A stretch of DNA of 64,000 nucleotides from Galeopsis tetrahit (lineage: Eukaryota > Streptophyta > Magnoliopsida > Lamiales > Lamiaceae): assembly GCA_963675135.1 (NCBI GenBank), contig OY776131.1:35859381-35923380 (forward strand), in the 5' to 3' direction. Below the pieces are notes generated by a model. That model was not told the origin of the DNA. It worked only from the letters and a program-made list of their open reading frames with translations, and did no database searches. Both the position numbers and the translations under genes were made by a program. This document shows positions 47,593 to 59,800 of this stretch, piece after piece; the first letter of the stretch is position 1, and every line of letters begins with the position of its first letter.

Positions 47593-47957
47593 AGAAGAGT
47601 TGAACAAAGTTAATTGGTATATGTACTTAAGCAATGTATACATATGTATAATAATAAACTATTCTTCATAAAATACTTTATCATTATACATACATACAGT
47701 ATACTAATGGGTTAAACTTGGTTGGATTAATACACCATCCTCACCGACTCAACAGTATGCAAGCACTGTATGGATTTCAAATAACTCTTGTTCAAAATCT
47801 ATAATTTCTGCATTCCACAAGATAAAGTCTGAATATCTTTAAATGTGAACCCTTAGATCAAGAATCTCATTGTTGATCTTAAGAAGTAGCTTTTCAGAAA
47901 TTCAGACCTATCAACTCTCTAGTCTTGTCATCTTTCACTCCACCACCTCATTTCTAC

Positions 47958-47967
47958 CCCTATAAAA
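47958..47967 (+). promoter_or_regulatory. TATA-like sequence in the B spacer
   Basis: CTATAAAAGG is a textbook plant TATA box. About 60 nt downstream, TTGTTTCAG precedes an ATG (48029), so a small transcript could start here. No protein is recognised. Confidence 0.3.
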
Positions 47968-49061
47968 GGAGGAAGTTATGGGAACATCTAAGAACACAAA
48001 TCACTAACTATTATTCTTGTTTCAGGTATGGAGAGAATCGAAAGAAGAGATGGCATGGACATCATCCCTCAACCAAAGTCTTGGGTGAAGGAGATGAAGA
48101 TCTGTCCAGAAGATGGAGATGATGCAGATCATCATACTTGGTTTATCCAACATAAGTATGTTCCTGAAAAGTAAAGGAAGGAGAGACGTTCTAGTTGAAA
48201 AATAAAGGAAGGAGAGATGCAGAGGACAAAGTAGCAAACAAGCAGAGCTTCTTCTCTAGGGCGAAGTTCTACATGGAGAGCTTGTTACCAAAGGCTACTG
48301 TGTCAAACCATATCAGGAAGACCAAGTTCCTGCCTTTCTCTTCACACTCCATTGAAGCACCTTCCAATCTTCTCCGTCTTTCAAGAGAGGCGAAGAAATT
48401 CAATTAGAACACATTTGATGCTACAACCCATCTGATGGAGAGGAACATCCGATGGTGAGGGCAACCTGAACCAGTGGGATACCATCTAGGCCAAACCATC
48501 TACATATTGATTTGATGGTCCCACATGGTTAAGAGGAAGAGCTGAAAGATCCATCAAACCAGGTTGGATCATCACAGAAGAACTGAAGGATCCATCAAAC
48601 CAGGTTGGATCATCACGCACAGAAGATTTACTCAGCAAACCTCAAACCTCTACTCAGCTGATCAGAAGACCAACTCAGCTGACCAGAAGACCTCCAAGAA
48701 AATTCAGCAGACTTTTTGAAGAAATCAGAAGACCTCACTCTGCTGATCAGATCACTTTATTTCAGAGCATAATGACTATCTTTGATCATGTAATTCATTC
48801 TAGATTTGTTTCTGAATGTAATTAAAGAAATCGGCCTATATAAGGAATGCAATTTACTTATAGAAAATGGCCTTGATGATCAATTTTTGCTAAAATTTAG
48901 TCACAACGGCTATCTTTGGTAATGATGTCATTAGTACTCAATTACTATTTTGCCAACGAATCATCAATTGACACATGGCAAATTCAGCCGGCAAAATTAA
49001 AGGAATGGGCCGAAATCAAAGAAGGAAATCTTGGGTTCTACTCCACATTAAATCAAATCTG

Positions 49062-49105
49062 ACCGTTGGATTGTACATTTTTCAAGATTTGCTGGAGTAT
49101 ATATA
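49062..49105 (+). promoter_or_regulatory. Candidate internal promoter of the extra ORF of B
   Basis: ACCGTTGGATT (49062-49072), also found upstream of the extra ORF in A, is followed by TATATATA (49098-49105), 116 nt before the ATG. A CT/CA-rich leader lies between. This would let the extra ORF be expressed apart from the full-length RNA; no direct proof is in the sequence. Confidence 0.4.
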
Positions 49106-49220
49106 CAAACCCTTAAACCATTCCTCAAACCCTTTCGCTCACAAAACTTAAAAGCTCTCAATCACTCTCGTTCTGCAAATTTCTTTCAAGTTTTTCTAAA
49201 CCTAACACTCAAAACTCAGA

Positions 49221-51767
49221 ATGGGAATCATTGATATCTTTGATGAGAAGACCAAGATCACGGGCACTCTAGATGCCGCAAAGTGGTCTAAGGAAGGGAA
49301 GATTTTCACGGAGAATGCTCTATATTTTAAGGGCGTTCACACAGCTGAGAACAAGGAGATACTCCTTCGTTGTCTCAACCTCAATCTCAGAGAATTTCTG
49401 CAAGCAGCACCTGCCAATGTGTATGAACAAGATGTGCTGATTTTCTACTCGAACGCTTTGATGAAAGGATCTCATGTTGAAAGTGTCATGGGTGGACACA
49501 AAGTTAAAATCACAAGAGAGATTCTTCAGGAATTGTTCGTCTTATCAAGGGGGAAGATAAACATCTCTACCTACATTATGGGAAGAGAAAAAGAATATAT
49601 GGAGATGTTTACTGGTGGAAGAGTCAAGGCTGCTAATGCCTCTAGACTTAAGAAATCTCAACTTGATCACAAGTTTCAGACACTGATGGACATAGCAGGC
49701 AAGATGCTGCTAGGTAACACATTCAGCCATGATGCTGTTACCACTCAAAAGGTTAGAGTTATGGCTGCAATCTGGGATCAGATTGATGGAGATTGGCAAG
49801 GACTAATTTTGGATAGAATTGCTCTTGAAGCCAAGAAGGTTTCCTTGGACTTACAATCTAAGGAATGGAAGGTAACCTCTACTGTCAGCTTTGTCAACAA
49901 GCTGAGTATCATTCTTCCAGAAATACTCCCAAAGAAGTACAAGATGGGTCCTGCTAAGAAGTATCACATCTCCAAATACTTCTTGAGGAAGGAAGTTATT
50001 GCTGAAGCAGCAAGATTGAAGGAAGAAAAGAAGAAGATGTTAACTGAAGCATCTTCTAAAGATGTTGTTGAGGAAGCAGAAGAGTCTGCTCATGACTGTG
50101 CTGAAGAAGAAGAGGGGCCCTCCAAAGAAGAGGCTCAACAGAAGACTGTTGAGGATGATGATGATGACAATCAAACTTTAGCACAAAGAAGACACTTAAT
50201 CAGATCGAGACTCATCTCCCCATCTGATTCAGATGCCACGCCTACAGCCTCTCCTCTGAAGAAGGCAAGTATTTCTAATCCCTCTCTCACAATTACTCCT
50301 TCTAAGCTATCCAAGGGTCAGAAGAGAAAGAAGAACACTTCTTCTTTCACCAAGAAGTCCAAGAAATCCAGGCTCCCTACTCCCATGAGCATAGCCCCCA
50401 TTTCATCCTTTAACCCTACTGAAGATGCCAACCCATGTGAACCTTCAAACACTGATACCCAAATCCATGTTGATACTCACACAGCAGAGGAACAAACCCA
50501 GCCTCAAACAACTTTTGAGCCACAATTGCCTACCCCTGCTGATGTACAAACAGCAGATGACCAAACTCAGACCACCTCTACACCCCCTGCTGATGATCAA
50601 ACTCAAATCACTTCTCCATCCCCTGCTGATACTCAAACAGCAGATGACCAAGATCATCAAGCCCAACCACTGCTGATGTCCATTCCACTGAAGATCAATC
50701 CCAAGCACCTATTCAACCCGAAGATATCACTTCCAAATCCCTGCTGATACTCACACAGCAGAGGAAAATGTCCCATCCACTCAATCTCCTATCCTCACTG
50801 CCCCATCTGCACAAGAAGACTTGGCACCAGCAGACCAGGCTCAAGCAGGCTCTTCTCACTCTCAGTCTCAATTCAGCATGGTGCACTATCCAATGTGCAC
50901 AAGGGAGAAGATAATGAGGATGAAGATAGCCAACCTGCTCAAGTCTACTATTCCTGGTATTGATGAGGAGTCAACTCAGTTTGAACAAGTACTAAGGATA
51001 TGTACTTGGATTGAACTCCGAAGAGATGATGTGGATGACCTTCTTGAAGTCATGGAAGGAAAGGGAGGAAAGGCTAATTTCCTCGACTGGGAGATGGAGC
51101 AAAAGGAAGTTGCTCAGGTTCAATCATTCGCTCAGCTGCTGCCAGTAGAGGCTCTGACCGCAGTATGCAACAGGATTCTAGGAATCCCCATTAATGATAT
51201 CTCTGTCCCAAAAGGCTCATTAGATCAGCAAACAGTTAACAAAGCTTTGGCAGATGACTCAGCTGCACCAGCTCTGGCAGAAGACTCAGCTGAACCAGCT
51301 GACAAAGTGGAGATTGAAAAAGAAGTAGTCAAAGTACCAGCACACTTCAAGCCCTCAGATAACCTAGCTCACTTCATTGATCAATCAGAGGATAAAGGAA
51401 GAAGGATCATGACCCAGCTGGTTGAGGCCACTACCTGCTTCCTCAATGAAGACTATCCATCAGCTGAAGAAAGAGGCAAAGCACTGATAGTTCATCCAAA
51501 ACCTCAAGGGTCTGCCTCCACCTCTACCCCATCTGTTGACTATACAGCAGACATCTGCTCACAGGTCAAAGCTGCAATAGACTTGCACTTTGAGAAAGGC
51601 TTAGGCCTGCAGCTTGGACGATATGTTGAGAAAGCTTATAAGGAGCAGAGGACTCGTCTTCACGACCAGATTATTGACATTGAAGACAAGTTTGGTGAAG
51701 CACTTCATCAACAGATAGGTGAGTACTTGAGCACCATTCAGAAGAAGGCATCTGACTCCTCCAACAT
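49221..51767 (+). pseudogene. Extra 3' ORF of Element B, truncated by Element D
   Basis: The homologue of the extra ORF in A. ATG at 49221 opens a 500-codon frame whose N-terminal part contains LIFYSNA and VKITREILQELF, matching LEFYANA and VKITREAVFEHL of A. A Glu/Lys-rich and then Pro/Thr/Gln-rich low-complexity linker follows, with ADDQTQ-type repeats (50530-50660). Two frame changes between about 50640 and 50745 lead into a second conserved domain with YPMCTREK, CTWIELRR and FLDWEMEQKE. A probable coiled coil comes last. The frame is cut at 51767 by Element D; the 58 remaining nucleotides of the open frame to 51825 belong to the LTR of D. No signal peptide or membrane span is seen. Confidence 0.75.
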
Positions 51768-52478
51768 TGATGGGTCGAAAAAGAACGCCTTTAGATATCA
51801 GCCGTTCCTCTACGAGCACTACTAATCACGAATCAAATCACTCGTTTATCCTTGGCAATCTTCAAGTAAATCTCCTTGGGAATCCGAAAATGACCTGCAA
51901 AAGTACGCCGGAGGGAGGCTCCGGCGTAGAAGCTCCGACGCTCAAGTCAGAATCGATCGTAGGAGAAATCAAGGAGGAATTCCCCTATATTTCTAGGGAA
52001 ATTCTGGCGAATACGGTTTCTTCTCAATTCAGTGCGTATTTTGTAAGAATGTATGTATTATGTAAAAAACGTAAATAAGAACATAGAAATAACCTGCTTA
52101 TATACCTGGTCCCCCTCTCGGGAGAGAAAGACTCTTTCTTCCTAGATTTGCTCACCCATTCCTGTAAATCCGGCCCCAAGTCCCTAAGGATTTGGTCCCT
52201 CAACGTATCACCCCCTATCTTCATGGACTGACCCATTCTTTTGACTTAGCTAGGAAAGATTAATTCATACCATGTGTTCCCCTTTGGGCCCTATCCTTAG
52301 GCCCAAAGGATATTATCCTTCAAATGTGGGCCAAAGGCCCAACCAATCTTCTTTCCCTTTAGAAGCCCAGGGGTGTATTAATCCAATCCTTCAAGCCTAT
52401 TGACCGAAGTACGACTATCATAATTTATCCCGTTTCCACGTGTCGACTTTTCCGAGAGCGACATATTTATCTACATCA
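51768..52478 (-). repeat. 3' LTR of Element D
   Basis: Read on the minus strand it starts TGATGTAG at 52478 and ends near ACCCATCA at 51768. It keeps a TATATAAG motif near 52095. It is clearly homologous to the LTRs of C. Confidence 0.88.
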
Positions 52479-52921
52479 ACCACTCCCCCCTACTCTCGTA
52501 AAAAGGATAATTTTTAAGAGAGTAGGAAAAAATAATTAAGTAAATCACAAGAGAAATAATTCGTTTCTTTCATCACTCATTCTTTTGACTTAGCTAGGAA
52601 AGATTAATTCATACCATGCGTTCCCCTTTGGGCCCTATCCTTAGGCCCAAAGGATATTATCCTTCAAATGTGGGCCAAATGCCCAACCAATCTTCTTTCC
52701 CTTTAGAAGCCCAGGGGTGTATTACTCCAATCCTTCAAGCCTATTGACCTAAGTACGACTATCATAATTTATCCCGTTTCCACGTGTCGACTTTTCCGAG
52801 AGCGACATATTTATCTACATCAACCACTCCCCCCTTCTCTCGTAAAAAGGATAATTTTTAAGAGAGTAGGAAAAAATAATTAAGTAAATCACAAGAGAAA
52901 TAATTCGTTTCTTTCATCACT
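52234..52921. repeat. 344-bp tandem duplication across the LTR/PPT boundary of D
   Basis: 52234-52577 and 52578-52921 are near-identical direct copies. Each holds about 245 bp of the LTR start, the polypurine tract and about 100 bp of the 3' untranslated region. A second LTR-internal junction is therefore present at 52822/52823, 344 bp from the one at 52478/52479. Confidence 0.88.
52479..52497 (-). other. Polypurine tract of Element D
   Basis: On the minus strand GAGTAGGGGGGAGTGGT directly precedes the LTR start. A near-identical second tract lies at about 52823-52841 in the duplicated copy. Confidence 0.8.
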
Positions 52922-53340
52922 CCTTCTTCATATCTTAAAATGCGAAATATCTGGCTCCTAATAATTATCTACAGTCATCATGCCCTTTCCGCTTCCACAC
53001 GCAAACCTACTCTTCGAAGTCTGTAGCCAAACGTCTGCCCGAGGGGAACATCAAGCCGCCTCTTTTCAGGCACGCGCTTTTTCTATTGGGGGGTATTTAA
53101 TTCTTCTTGATTTTTACCCTTCTCTCTCCAGAGTAATTATTTCAAAACTTGAATTCGCTCCACTAAAAGAAAACCCTCTTCCCTTTTCTTCTCAAACTTA
53201 TCCCCACTTCCTTACTCTCATTTTTACTTCTGTGACTAACCTCTTCACGCACGACTATCGGTCAGTTCATCACCTTCGAAAACCGACCTCGCTTCAGGTA
53301 TCTCTTCTTCTTCCTCATTTTTTTCTTTTACTGCAACCTC

Positions 53341-55438
53341 ATGTCATCTTCCCTTCAAACCTCGTCGGACTCAATATCCATGGAAAGTTCAACTTCCAAC
53401 TCCCTTTCTATCTTTCCTATAACTGACCCCGCTTTGAAAAATAAAATCTCTGGTTCTTCCCTACTCCCTCTTGAGCGCGTTGCCGCCTTTCTCCGCTCGG
53501 GAATTTTCCCCACCGATTACATCGTTAGGGCAGCCCATAGGAAGGAACGCCCAAATTTTCCAGGTCCTAACACCTTGGCCTTCTGGGAGGCTCAACTAAA
53601 AGCGGGCCTCCGCTTTCCGATCCATCCCTACTTTTCCAAAATTTCTACTTATCTTCGCATACCCCTTAATCAATTCACCCCCAATGCTATTCGAGCAATG
53701 CAAGGTTTTTACATTTTGATGAAGGGGAACGGCGGCGAACCCTCAGCCCAGCTTTTCTAACTCAATATATATGTAAGTTCGCAGATGGGTTCTTCTATAC
53801 CTCTGGCCGTCCTTCCAGGGCCGGGAAATTCATGGAAAAGCTCCATGAAGGAGTCCAGGACTGGAAGGACTATTACTTCTTTGTTACAAACCCCGCTCCT
53901 TGGGATTTTCCTCACGAAGGGTGGATTTATGAGAACCCTGGGGTGCCCCGTCCTCCTCTTTCTGTTTGTTCTTCTCTGAACTTGGATGTGATGAACCATC
54001 TAAATGATAATGTCTCTGCCCATGGCTTTTTTAATGTGATGAGTATTTGTAAGAACCCTAGAGCCCTATCTCATTTCGGTTTTGGTCGCCCCGATTATCC
54101 CCTAGGTCCCGACGATGGTAATACCATTTCTTTTCTCTTGGTATTGTCCTCAAGATTTAAACTACTGTGATTGTTAACATCTTTTCATATTTCTTTGTGC
54201 AGCTATGAGTTGGTTAACTCAAATTTCCCGTGATGCCACTCCACTCTCAATGGTTGCTATGTCCCCGGCCCCTGAAAGCTCCTCAAAGGCCCCTATTCCT
54301 GCCTCTCCAGTGAAACCTTCCACTAGGTCAGTTGCTAAGCGTACCAGGTCTTCTACTGAGAAGGCCATGGTTTCCACGTTGCCCCCTGTCTCTGATGCCT
54401 CTAAAAAGAAGAAGTCCAAGACCAAGTCCTCTCTGCCCGATGTCACTCCCAATGCTCCTGGTGAGATTAATGTTGATCACCTCATGGCTTTCATAGAGCG
54501 TCACACTCCGACCCCTGCCACCGAGGCCCTTAACGCTCTATCCTCAGAAGAGCGAGTTGTGCATGCCGCCCACAGTTTCACTCAGGTAGATTCTTAATAC
54601 AGATATGCTTCTAAACGATTAATAAGAAAAAGTATATACGTCTTACTTCTTTAAATTGTTTCTTGTGCAGTTTGGTCTTTTATTCTCCGATGTATCTGAA
54701 CGGGCCCTTCAATCCCTTCAGTTAGTGGACGATCTCCAAAGCCAAGTGGAGTTGGAAAAGGTAAAGAAGGAGATACTTGATGCAGAATTACGGGACGCTA
54801 ACCAGAGGTGTAAGGTACTTCAAGCGGAGAAGACGAAGCTTTCGGAGGAGGTTTCTTCGCTGAAGAAAGAGTTTGGTGAGCGGGTTGAGCGCTTGGAGGT
54901 TACTCTCCCTTTAGCTGGGATGAAACTATGCATCGACTCCCTTTTTACCTCCGCCATGGGTCAGAAGTTTTTAGGTACCTTGCATCAGGAATGGTTGGAA
55001 GCCTTTCTTCAGAGTAGCAGCTTCTTGGGGGCAATGGGCGCATACATCCCTCACTTCATAGATCATGGGTTTTCCAACGCCGTAGCTGAACACTCCGCTC
55101 CAGGATTTAATGGTCAGTATACTCGTGCCCTTCGGTTGGATGAACTGGACACTCCCCCTAAATTCCCTGGAGATGCTAAGGAGGACATCAACACTCCCTG
55201 GTGGTTACCTGGGATGAGGAAGGCGATCTTGGAGCTGAAATGAGCTGCCCTGAAATTGGACGATCTAGTGCCCACAAAGGACTTGACATTCCCCATCCAC
55301 GTGGCTAATCCTGATCCTGTGGCAACTATAGCAGCTGGCGTTCTAGAGGAGAAAGCGGAGGGGGGTGGTTCCAGTGGCCAAGTAGATGAAGCAGGAGAAG
55401 GTCTCGAGGGGAAGAATGATCTCCCCCTCTCTTCATAA
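53341..55438 (+). pseudogene. Antisense three-exon gene of Element D (Transposase_28-like)
   Basis: The counterpart of the gene at 39036-41134, here on the plus strand because D is inverted. Exons are 53341-54117, 54203-54585 and 54671-55438; both introns are 85 bp with the same GT-AG sites. The first intron splits a codon after its first base and the second lies between codons. Lesions are a one-base deletion near 53755 and a TGA at 55241-55243. The two TAGs of the C copy are absent (CAA and TCG here). Domains are the same: a transposon-like N-terminal domain, a Ser/Lys-rich middle, a coiled coil at about 54735-54895, and a C-terminal globular part with FLGTLHQEWLEAFL. The C copy is intact where this one is broken and the reverse, so the ancestor had an intact gene. 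Confidence 0.82.
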
Positions 55439-55831
55439 CTCTATTTCTCTGATAACATCTCGGTACTTTTAAAACACTTTTATTTTTGTTAAGGCCTCTA
55501 AGGCCCCTTTTGGTATTTTCAGGAGACTCCACACTCCTGCGTTTTTCTGTGGAGGGCCAAGGCATAGTGCTCTTGGTCTGGGATATTTTATTTTCCGCTT
55601 ATTACCGTACCTGCACATTATCACTTGGCATGCATATATATATCTCTATCTCTACTATATGATGTAATACCTGTCCTGCTCTTTCTTTACTTTGGAATTT
55701 AGCATGTTTTCAGCATCTTCTTGACACGTAAAGGCTCTAAAGCTCAGAAAGATATCTTAAATGAGAATATAGGGTTTATGTTCCTGTACTTACTTGGTGA
55801 CTTGATAATGCTTCTAGTTTCTCTCTTAGAG
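55439..55831 (-). other. Non-coding region of Element D between antisense gene and repeat array
   Basis: Matches 38645-39035 of Element C in reverse. No gene supported; the open frames are shadows. Confidence 0.6.
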
Positions 55832-56300
55832 TTAGAGTTTTTAGGGATTATACTCTCCCAAGGATTCGTAGGGATTATACTCTCCCAAAAGTTAGATAAT
55901 TTAGGGATTATACTCTCCCAAAAGTTAGAATATTTAGGGATTATACTCTCCCAAAAGTTAGAATATTTAGGGATTATACTCTCCCAAAAGTTAGAATATT
56001 TAGGGATTATACTCTCCTAAAAGTTAGAATATTTAGGGATTATACTCTCCCAAAAGTTAGAGTGTTTAGGGATTATACTCTTCCAAAAGTTTTTTATACT
56101 CGTAAGAGTTGTTTATACTCGTAAGAGTTCTTAGGGATTATACTCTCCCTCAAGTTGTTTATACTCGTAAGAGTTCTTAGGGATTATACTCTCCCTGAAG
56201 TTGGAATATTTAGGGATTATACTCTCCCAAAAGTTAGAGTGTTTAGGGATTATACTCTCCCAAAAGTTGTTTATACTCGTAAGAGTTCTTAGGGATGGGG
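55832..56300 (-). repeat. Tandem repeat array in the 3' region of Element D
   Basis: The reverse counterpart of the array in C. There are several 33-bp units around GGGATTATACTCTCCCAAAA and fewer 46-bp units around TTTATACTCGTAAGAGTT. Unit number and order differ from C (mostly 33-bp units first, 46-bp units interspersed), showing rapid rearrangement. Confidence 0.88.
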
Positions 56301-56877
56301 ATTATTGGCAAGTTAATTATATCTTCTGCTACCATACCCCCTACTCCCCCTGCTTTAGAGGCTGTCGTGGATAGAAGCTTTAGGAATTGTTCCTAGGCAT
56401 TTTCTATTCGAATCTTTATGAGCTGGTGTAAGTCTCTTTATCTTGCAATATCTCTATCATGTTATGTTTTAGTTTTCAAAACACATTCGTTATTTCAGCA
56501 CTCATTATGCGGGCCCCTAACAGTTATCTTAGCACAGTGTTCAATGTATGAGCAACATTTCATCATAAAATCGGCACATAAGGATCATCTCATCATAAAA
56601 TTGGCATATAAGAGTCGTCTCATCATCACATTAACATGCATTAAGGGAAATTGCTGAAATTTTATCAAAACCGATGCTCCATTGATCAAAAGTGTTCATC
56701 AACATAGGCAAATAAGGGGAACCTATGCCGGCCTCATTAAAAACCTCTCCGTGGTAAAACCCCAAAGGGAAACCCACGTAGAGGGAAAAAGAGTGCCGGT
56801 GAAGCAATTATTCGAGTAAGAAGTAAACATTCAAAATTGTTCATAAAGGGAAAGGTAGTAGGGGAATAACACCTTTC
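56301..56877 (-). other. 3' untranslated region of Element D after pol
   Basis: Reverse match to 35755-37920 of C without the solo LTR. The single GTGGG here (about 56772-56777 in reverse) is the empty target site of the solo LTR found in C. Confidence 0.6.
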
Positions 56878-59800
56878 TCAAACATAAAACCTCTTCAAGT
56901 GGCACACGTTCCATGACCTCAGTATTTCTTTTCCAGTCATATCCTGGAGTTTGTAGGCTCCACCTTTTAGGACCTGTGTTACCTTGTACGGACCTTCCCA
57001 ATTGGGTTCCATCTTCCCTGTACTCTTCAAGGCGTCTGCCCTCCGAAGGACTAAATCTTAAGATCATACGCTGCTTTGATCCGACTCTTGTATCTTTCTG
57101 CTTTTAGCCTTGCCATCTCCCTCTCTTCATCTACCAGGTCTAATGCCTCCCTCATCAATTCTTCATTTCTCTTTTATTCAAAATAGGTGATTCGGTGCGA
57201 TTTGAGTCTGGCTTCAGGAGGTATCACTGCCGCTGCTCCATACACCAAATAGAAGGGAGATTCGCCCGTAGCTGTTTTGGGGCTGGTCCTGTAGGACCAA
57301 AGGACGTTGTCTAGCTCCTTCACCCATTTTCCCCCTACTTCTTGTAATCGTGTCCGGATGCCATCTACCAGGATTCTGTTTGTAACTTCCACCTGCCCAT
57401 TAGCTTGTGGGTGGGCTACCGAAGTGAATCTCTGTATAATATTCCATCTTTCGCACCATCTCCTTACTTTCTCTCCATTGAATTGCGTTCCGTTGTCGGA
57501 AACCAAGATTCTGGGTACTCCAAACCTGCAACAAATATGTCTAGCAAGAAAAAGAATTACATTATCTTCCTCTATTTTGGCCAAGGGCACGGCCTCTACC
57601 CATTTACTAAAGTAATCCACGGCTACGATCAAAAATTTTCTGCCTCCGGGTGCCAAGGGGAAGGGTCCAACTAGATCTATCCCCCATTTGGCAAAGGGAC
57701 AGGGCGAGTACATGGCCCCCATCTCCTCTGCAGGTACTCGTCTTAAGGGTCCATTATTCTGACACTTCTCACATTTCTTCACATACTCCCTAGCATCTCT
57801 GATTATATTAGGCCAGTAAAAACCTGCCCTAAATACCTTCTTCACCATAGTCTGGTAACCTTCGTGGCTAGATGCGCAACCTTCATGGATGTCCTTGATC
57901 ACTAGCTCTGCCTCTCTTTTTGAAAGACATCTCAAATAGGGTTGAGTGAAGGATCTCTTGTACAATTGGCCTCCTAGGATACAAAACTTCCTTCTCCAAG
58001 CTTTGGCCTCTCTGGACATTGGGGTTACTTGCCCCCTGTTCAACTCTTCCCATATTTCTTTCCTCCAGTCATCCCCTGTTGTTATCTCTCCGATCAGGGT
58101 TTCAGTAGCTAATTGATCTGCCACCAACAGGGTTACCTTTCCGTCTCCCTCGAATTCAGTGGAACTAGCTAGTTTAGACAGTCCATCTGCTTTCACATTC
58201 TCTTCTCTTGGTACCTGTATCACTTCAAAAGTATGGAATTTATTCTTTAATTTCTTTACCTCCTCTAGATAGGCGATCATTCTCTCATCTTTGGCGAGGT
58301 ACTCCCCCATGACCTGTTGCACTACCAGCTGCGAATCGGAATACAGGGTAACTTTCTGTGCCCCTAACTCTGCTGCCATGCTAGCTCCTCTAATCAGGGC
58401 TTCATACTCTGCACCATTGTTTGTGGTTGAGAACCGGAATTTGACAGCAACCTGTACTTCTTGGCCGTCAGGGTCAACCAACACTATCCCTGCTCCACAT
58501 CCTAAGGCGGATGCTGAGCCATCCATATACACCTTCCATCCCTGTTCTTCTTCCACTCTGGTAGACTCTTGAATAAAGTCTGCTAAAGCTTGAGCCTTGA
58601 TGGCCCTCCTTGGCTCGTAGTCAATATCGTACTCCTGCAATTCCACTGCACATCTGACCATTCTTCCTGATAAATCTGCTCTCCCTAGCGTCTGCTTCAA
58701 AGGGAAATTAGTCCGCACCATCACTCTATAAGATAGGAAGTAAGGGCGTAGTCGCCTAGCTGTTACCACCACTGCCAGGGCTGCCTTCTCCACCTCTGAA
58801 TATCTTATTTCTGCTCCTTGAATGACCTTGCTCACATAATATATGGGCTGTTGTGTGGAGCCTTCCTCTTTCATCAGGGCTGTACTCAGGGAATGTTCCC
58901 CTACTGAGAGGTATAGGAGTAAGACATCTCCATGAGTAGGCTTGGTTAGCTTCGGGAGTTGTTCCAGATGGAGCTTCAGTTCTTCGAAAGCCTTTTGACA
59001 TTGCTCATCCCATTCGATTCTTGACCCCTTCCTTAGTGTTCTGAAGAAGTGGTGGCTCTTCTACGCTGATTTTGCTATGAATCTGCTAAGAGTTGCGATT
59101 CTGCCGTTCAGGGTCTGCAATTCCTTCAGGTTTCGAGGAGGTTGCATGTCAAGGACCGCTTTCACCTTGGCAGGGTTAACCTCTATTCCTCTCTGAGTCA
59201 CCATATATCCCAGGAATTTCCGTGACCCTACTCCAAAGGAACATTTAGCTGGGTTAAGTTTGATACCGTTTTCTCTAATTACCTGAAATATCTCCTTCAG
59301 GTCATTAATGTGTTCCTCTGCTTTAACGCTTTTAGCTAGCATATCGTCTACATAAACCTCCATGTTCCTCCCTATCTGTCCTCGGAACACCGAGTCTACC
59401 ATCCTTTGATAAGTGGCTCCTGCATTTATCAGTCCAAACGGCATACGTACATAACCAAAAGTACCACATGTTGCAATAAAGCATACCTTTGGTATATCAA
59501 GGGGGTTCAACTGGATTTGATGGTACCCTTGATATGCATCCATCATGCTAAGTAGTTCAAATCCGGACGTAGCATCTACTAGTTGATCAATCCTAGGTAG
59601 GGGATAGTGATCCTTAGGGCATGCTTTGTTCAGATCCCTAAAGTCGATACACATCCTCCATTTGTCGGCTCCCTTGGACACCAGCACTGTGTTCGAGAGC
59701 CATTCAGGGAACTGCACTCTCTTCACGTGCCCTGCAATCAACAATTTATCGATTTCCTCTTTCACAATGAGGTTCTTCTCCTTGCCAAAGTTCCTTAGCT

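Larger units (their letters stand above)
47361..49220 (+). other. Spacer between pol and the extra ORF of Element B
   Basis: No confident gene. It holds an AT microsatellite (47571-47592) and CTATAAAAGG at 47958-47967 (see separate entry). A two-copy 41-bp direct repeat around GATCCATCAAACCAGG starts at 48548 and 48589, and a conserved motif plus TATA sequence precede the extra ORF. An open frame at 48195-48407 is short and unrecognised. Confidence 0.5.
18028..51767 (+). mobile_element. Element B: Ty1/copia Sirevirus, split by two later insertions
   Basis: A 5' LTR (18028-19479), tRNA-Met PBS, gag, pol and an extra 3' ORF homologous to that of A are present in order. Gag is interrupted at 21507/21508 by Element T and resumes at 43558. 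The extra ORF is cut at 51767/51768 by Element D, so the 3' end and 3' LTR are not in this window. The coding parts are clearly related to A but diverged in the LTR, spacers and much of gag, so this is a separate family. Without the T insertion about 11.7 kb of B is visible. Confidence 0.9.

Noticed and set aside
51767..52078. Plus-strand ORF at the B/D junction
   Set aside because: It lies in the LTR of D on the wrong strand and spans the insertion junction.
52980..53426. Plus-strand ORF upstream of the antisense gene of D
   Set aside because: It runs out of frame into exon 1 and its sequence is leader-like and pyrimidine-rich; no conservation as protein was apparent.
53757..53999. Minus-strand ORF over exon 1 of the antisense gene of D
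   Set aside because: Shadow frame; the plus strand carries the conserved protein.
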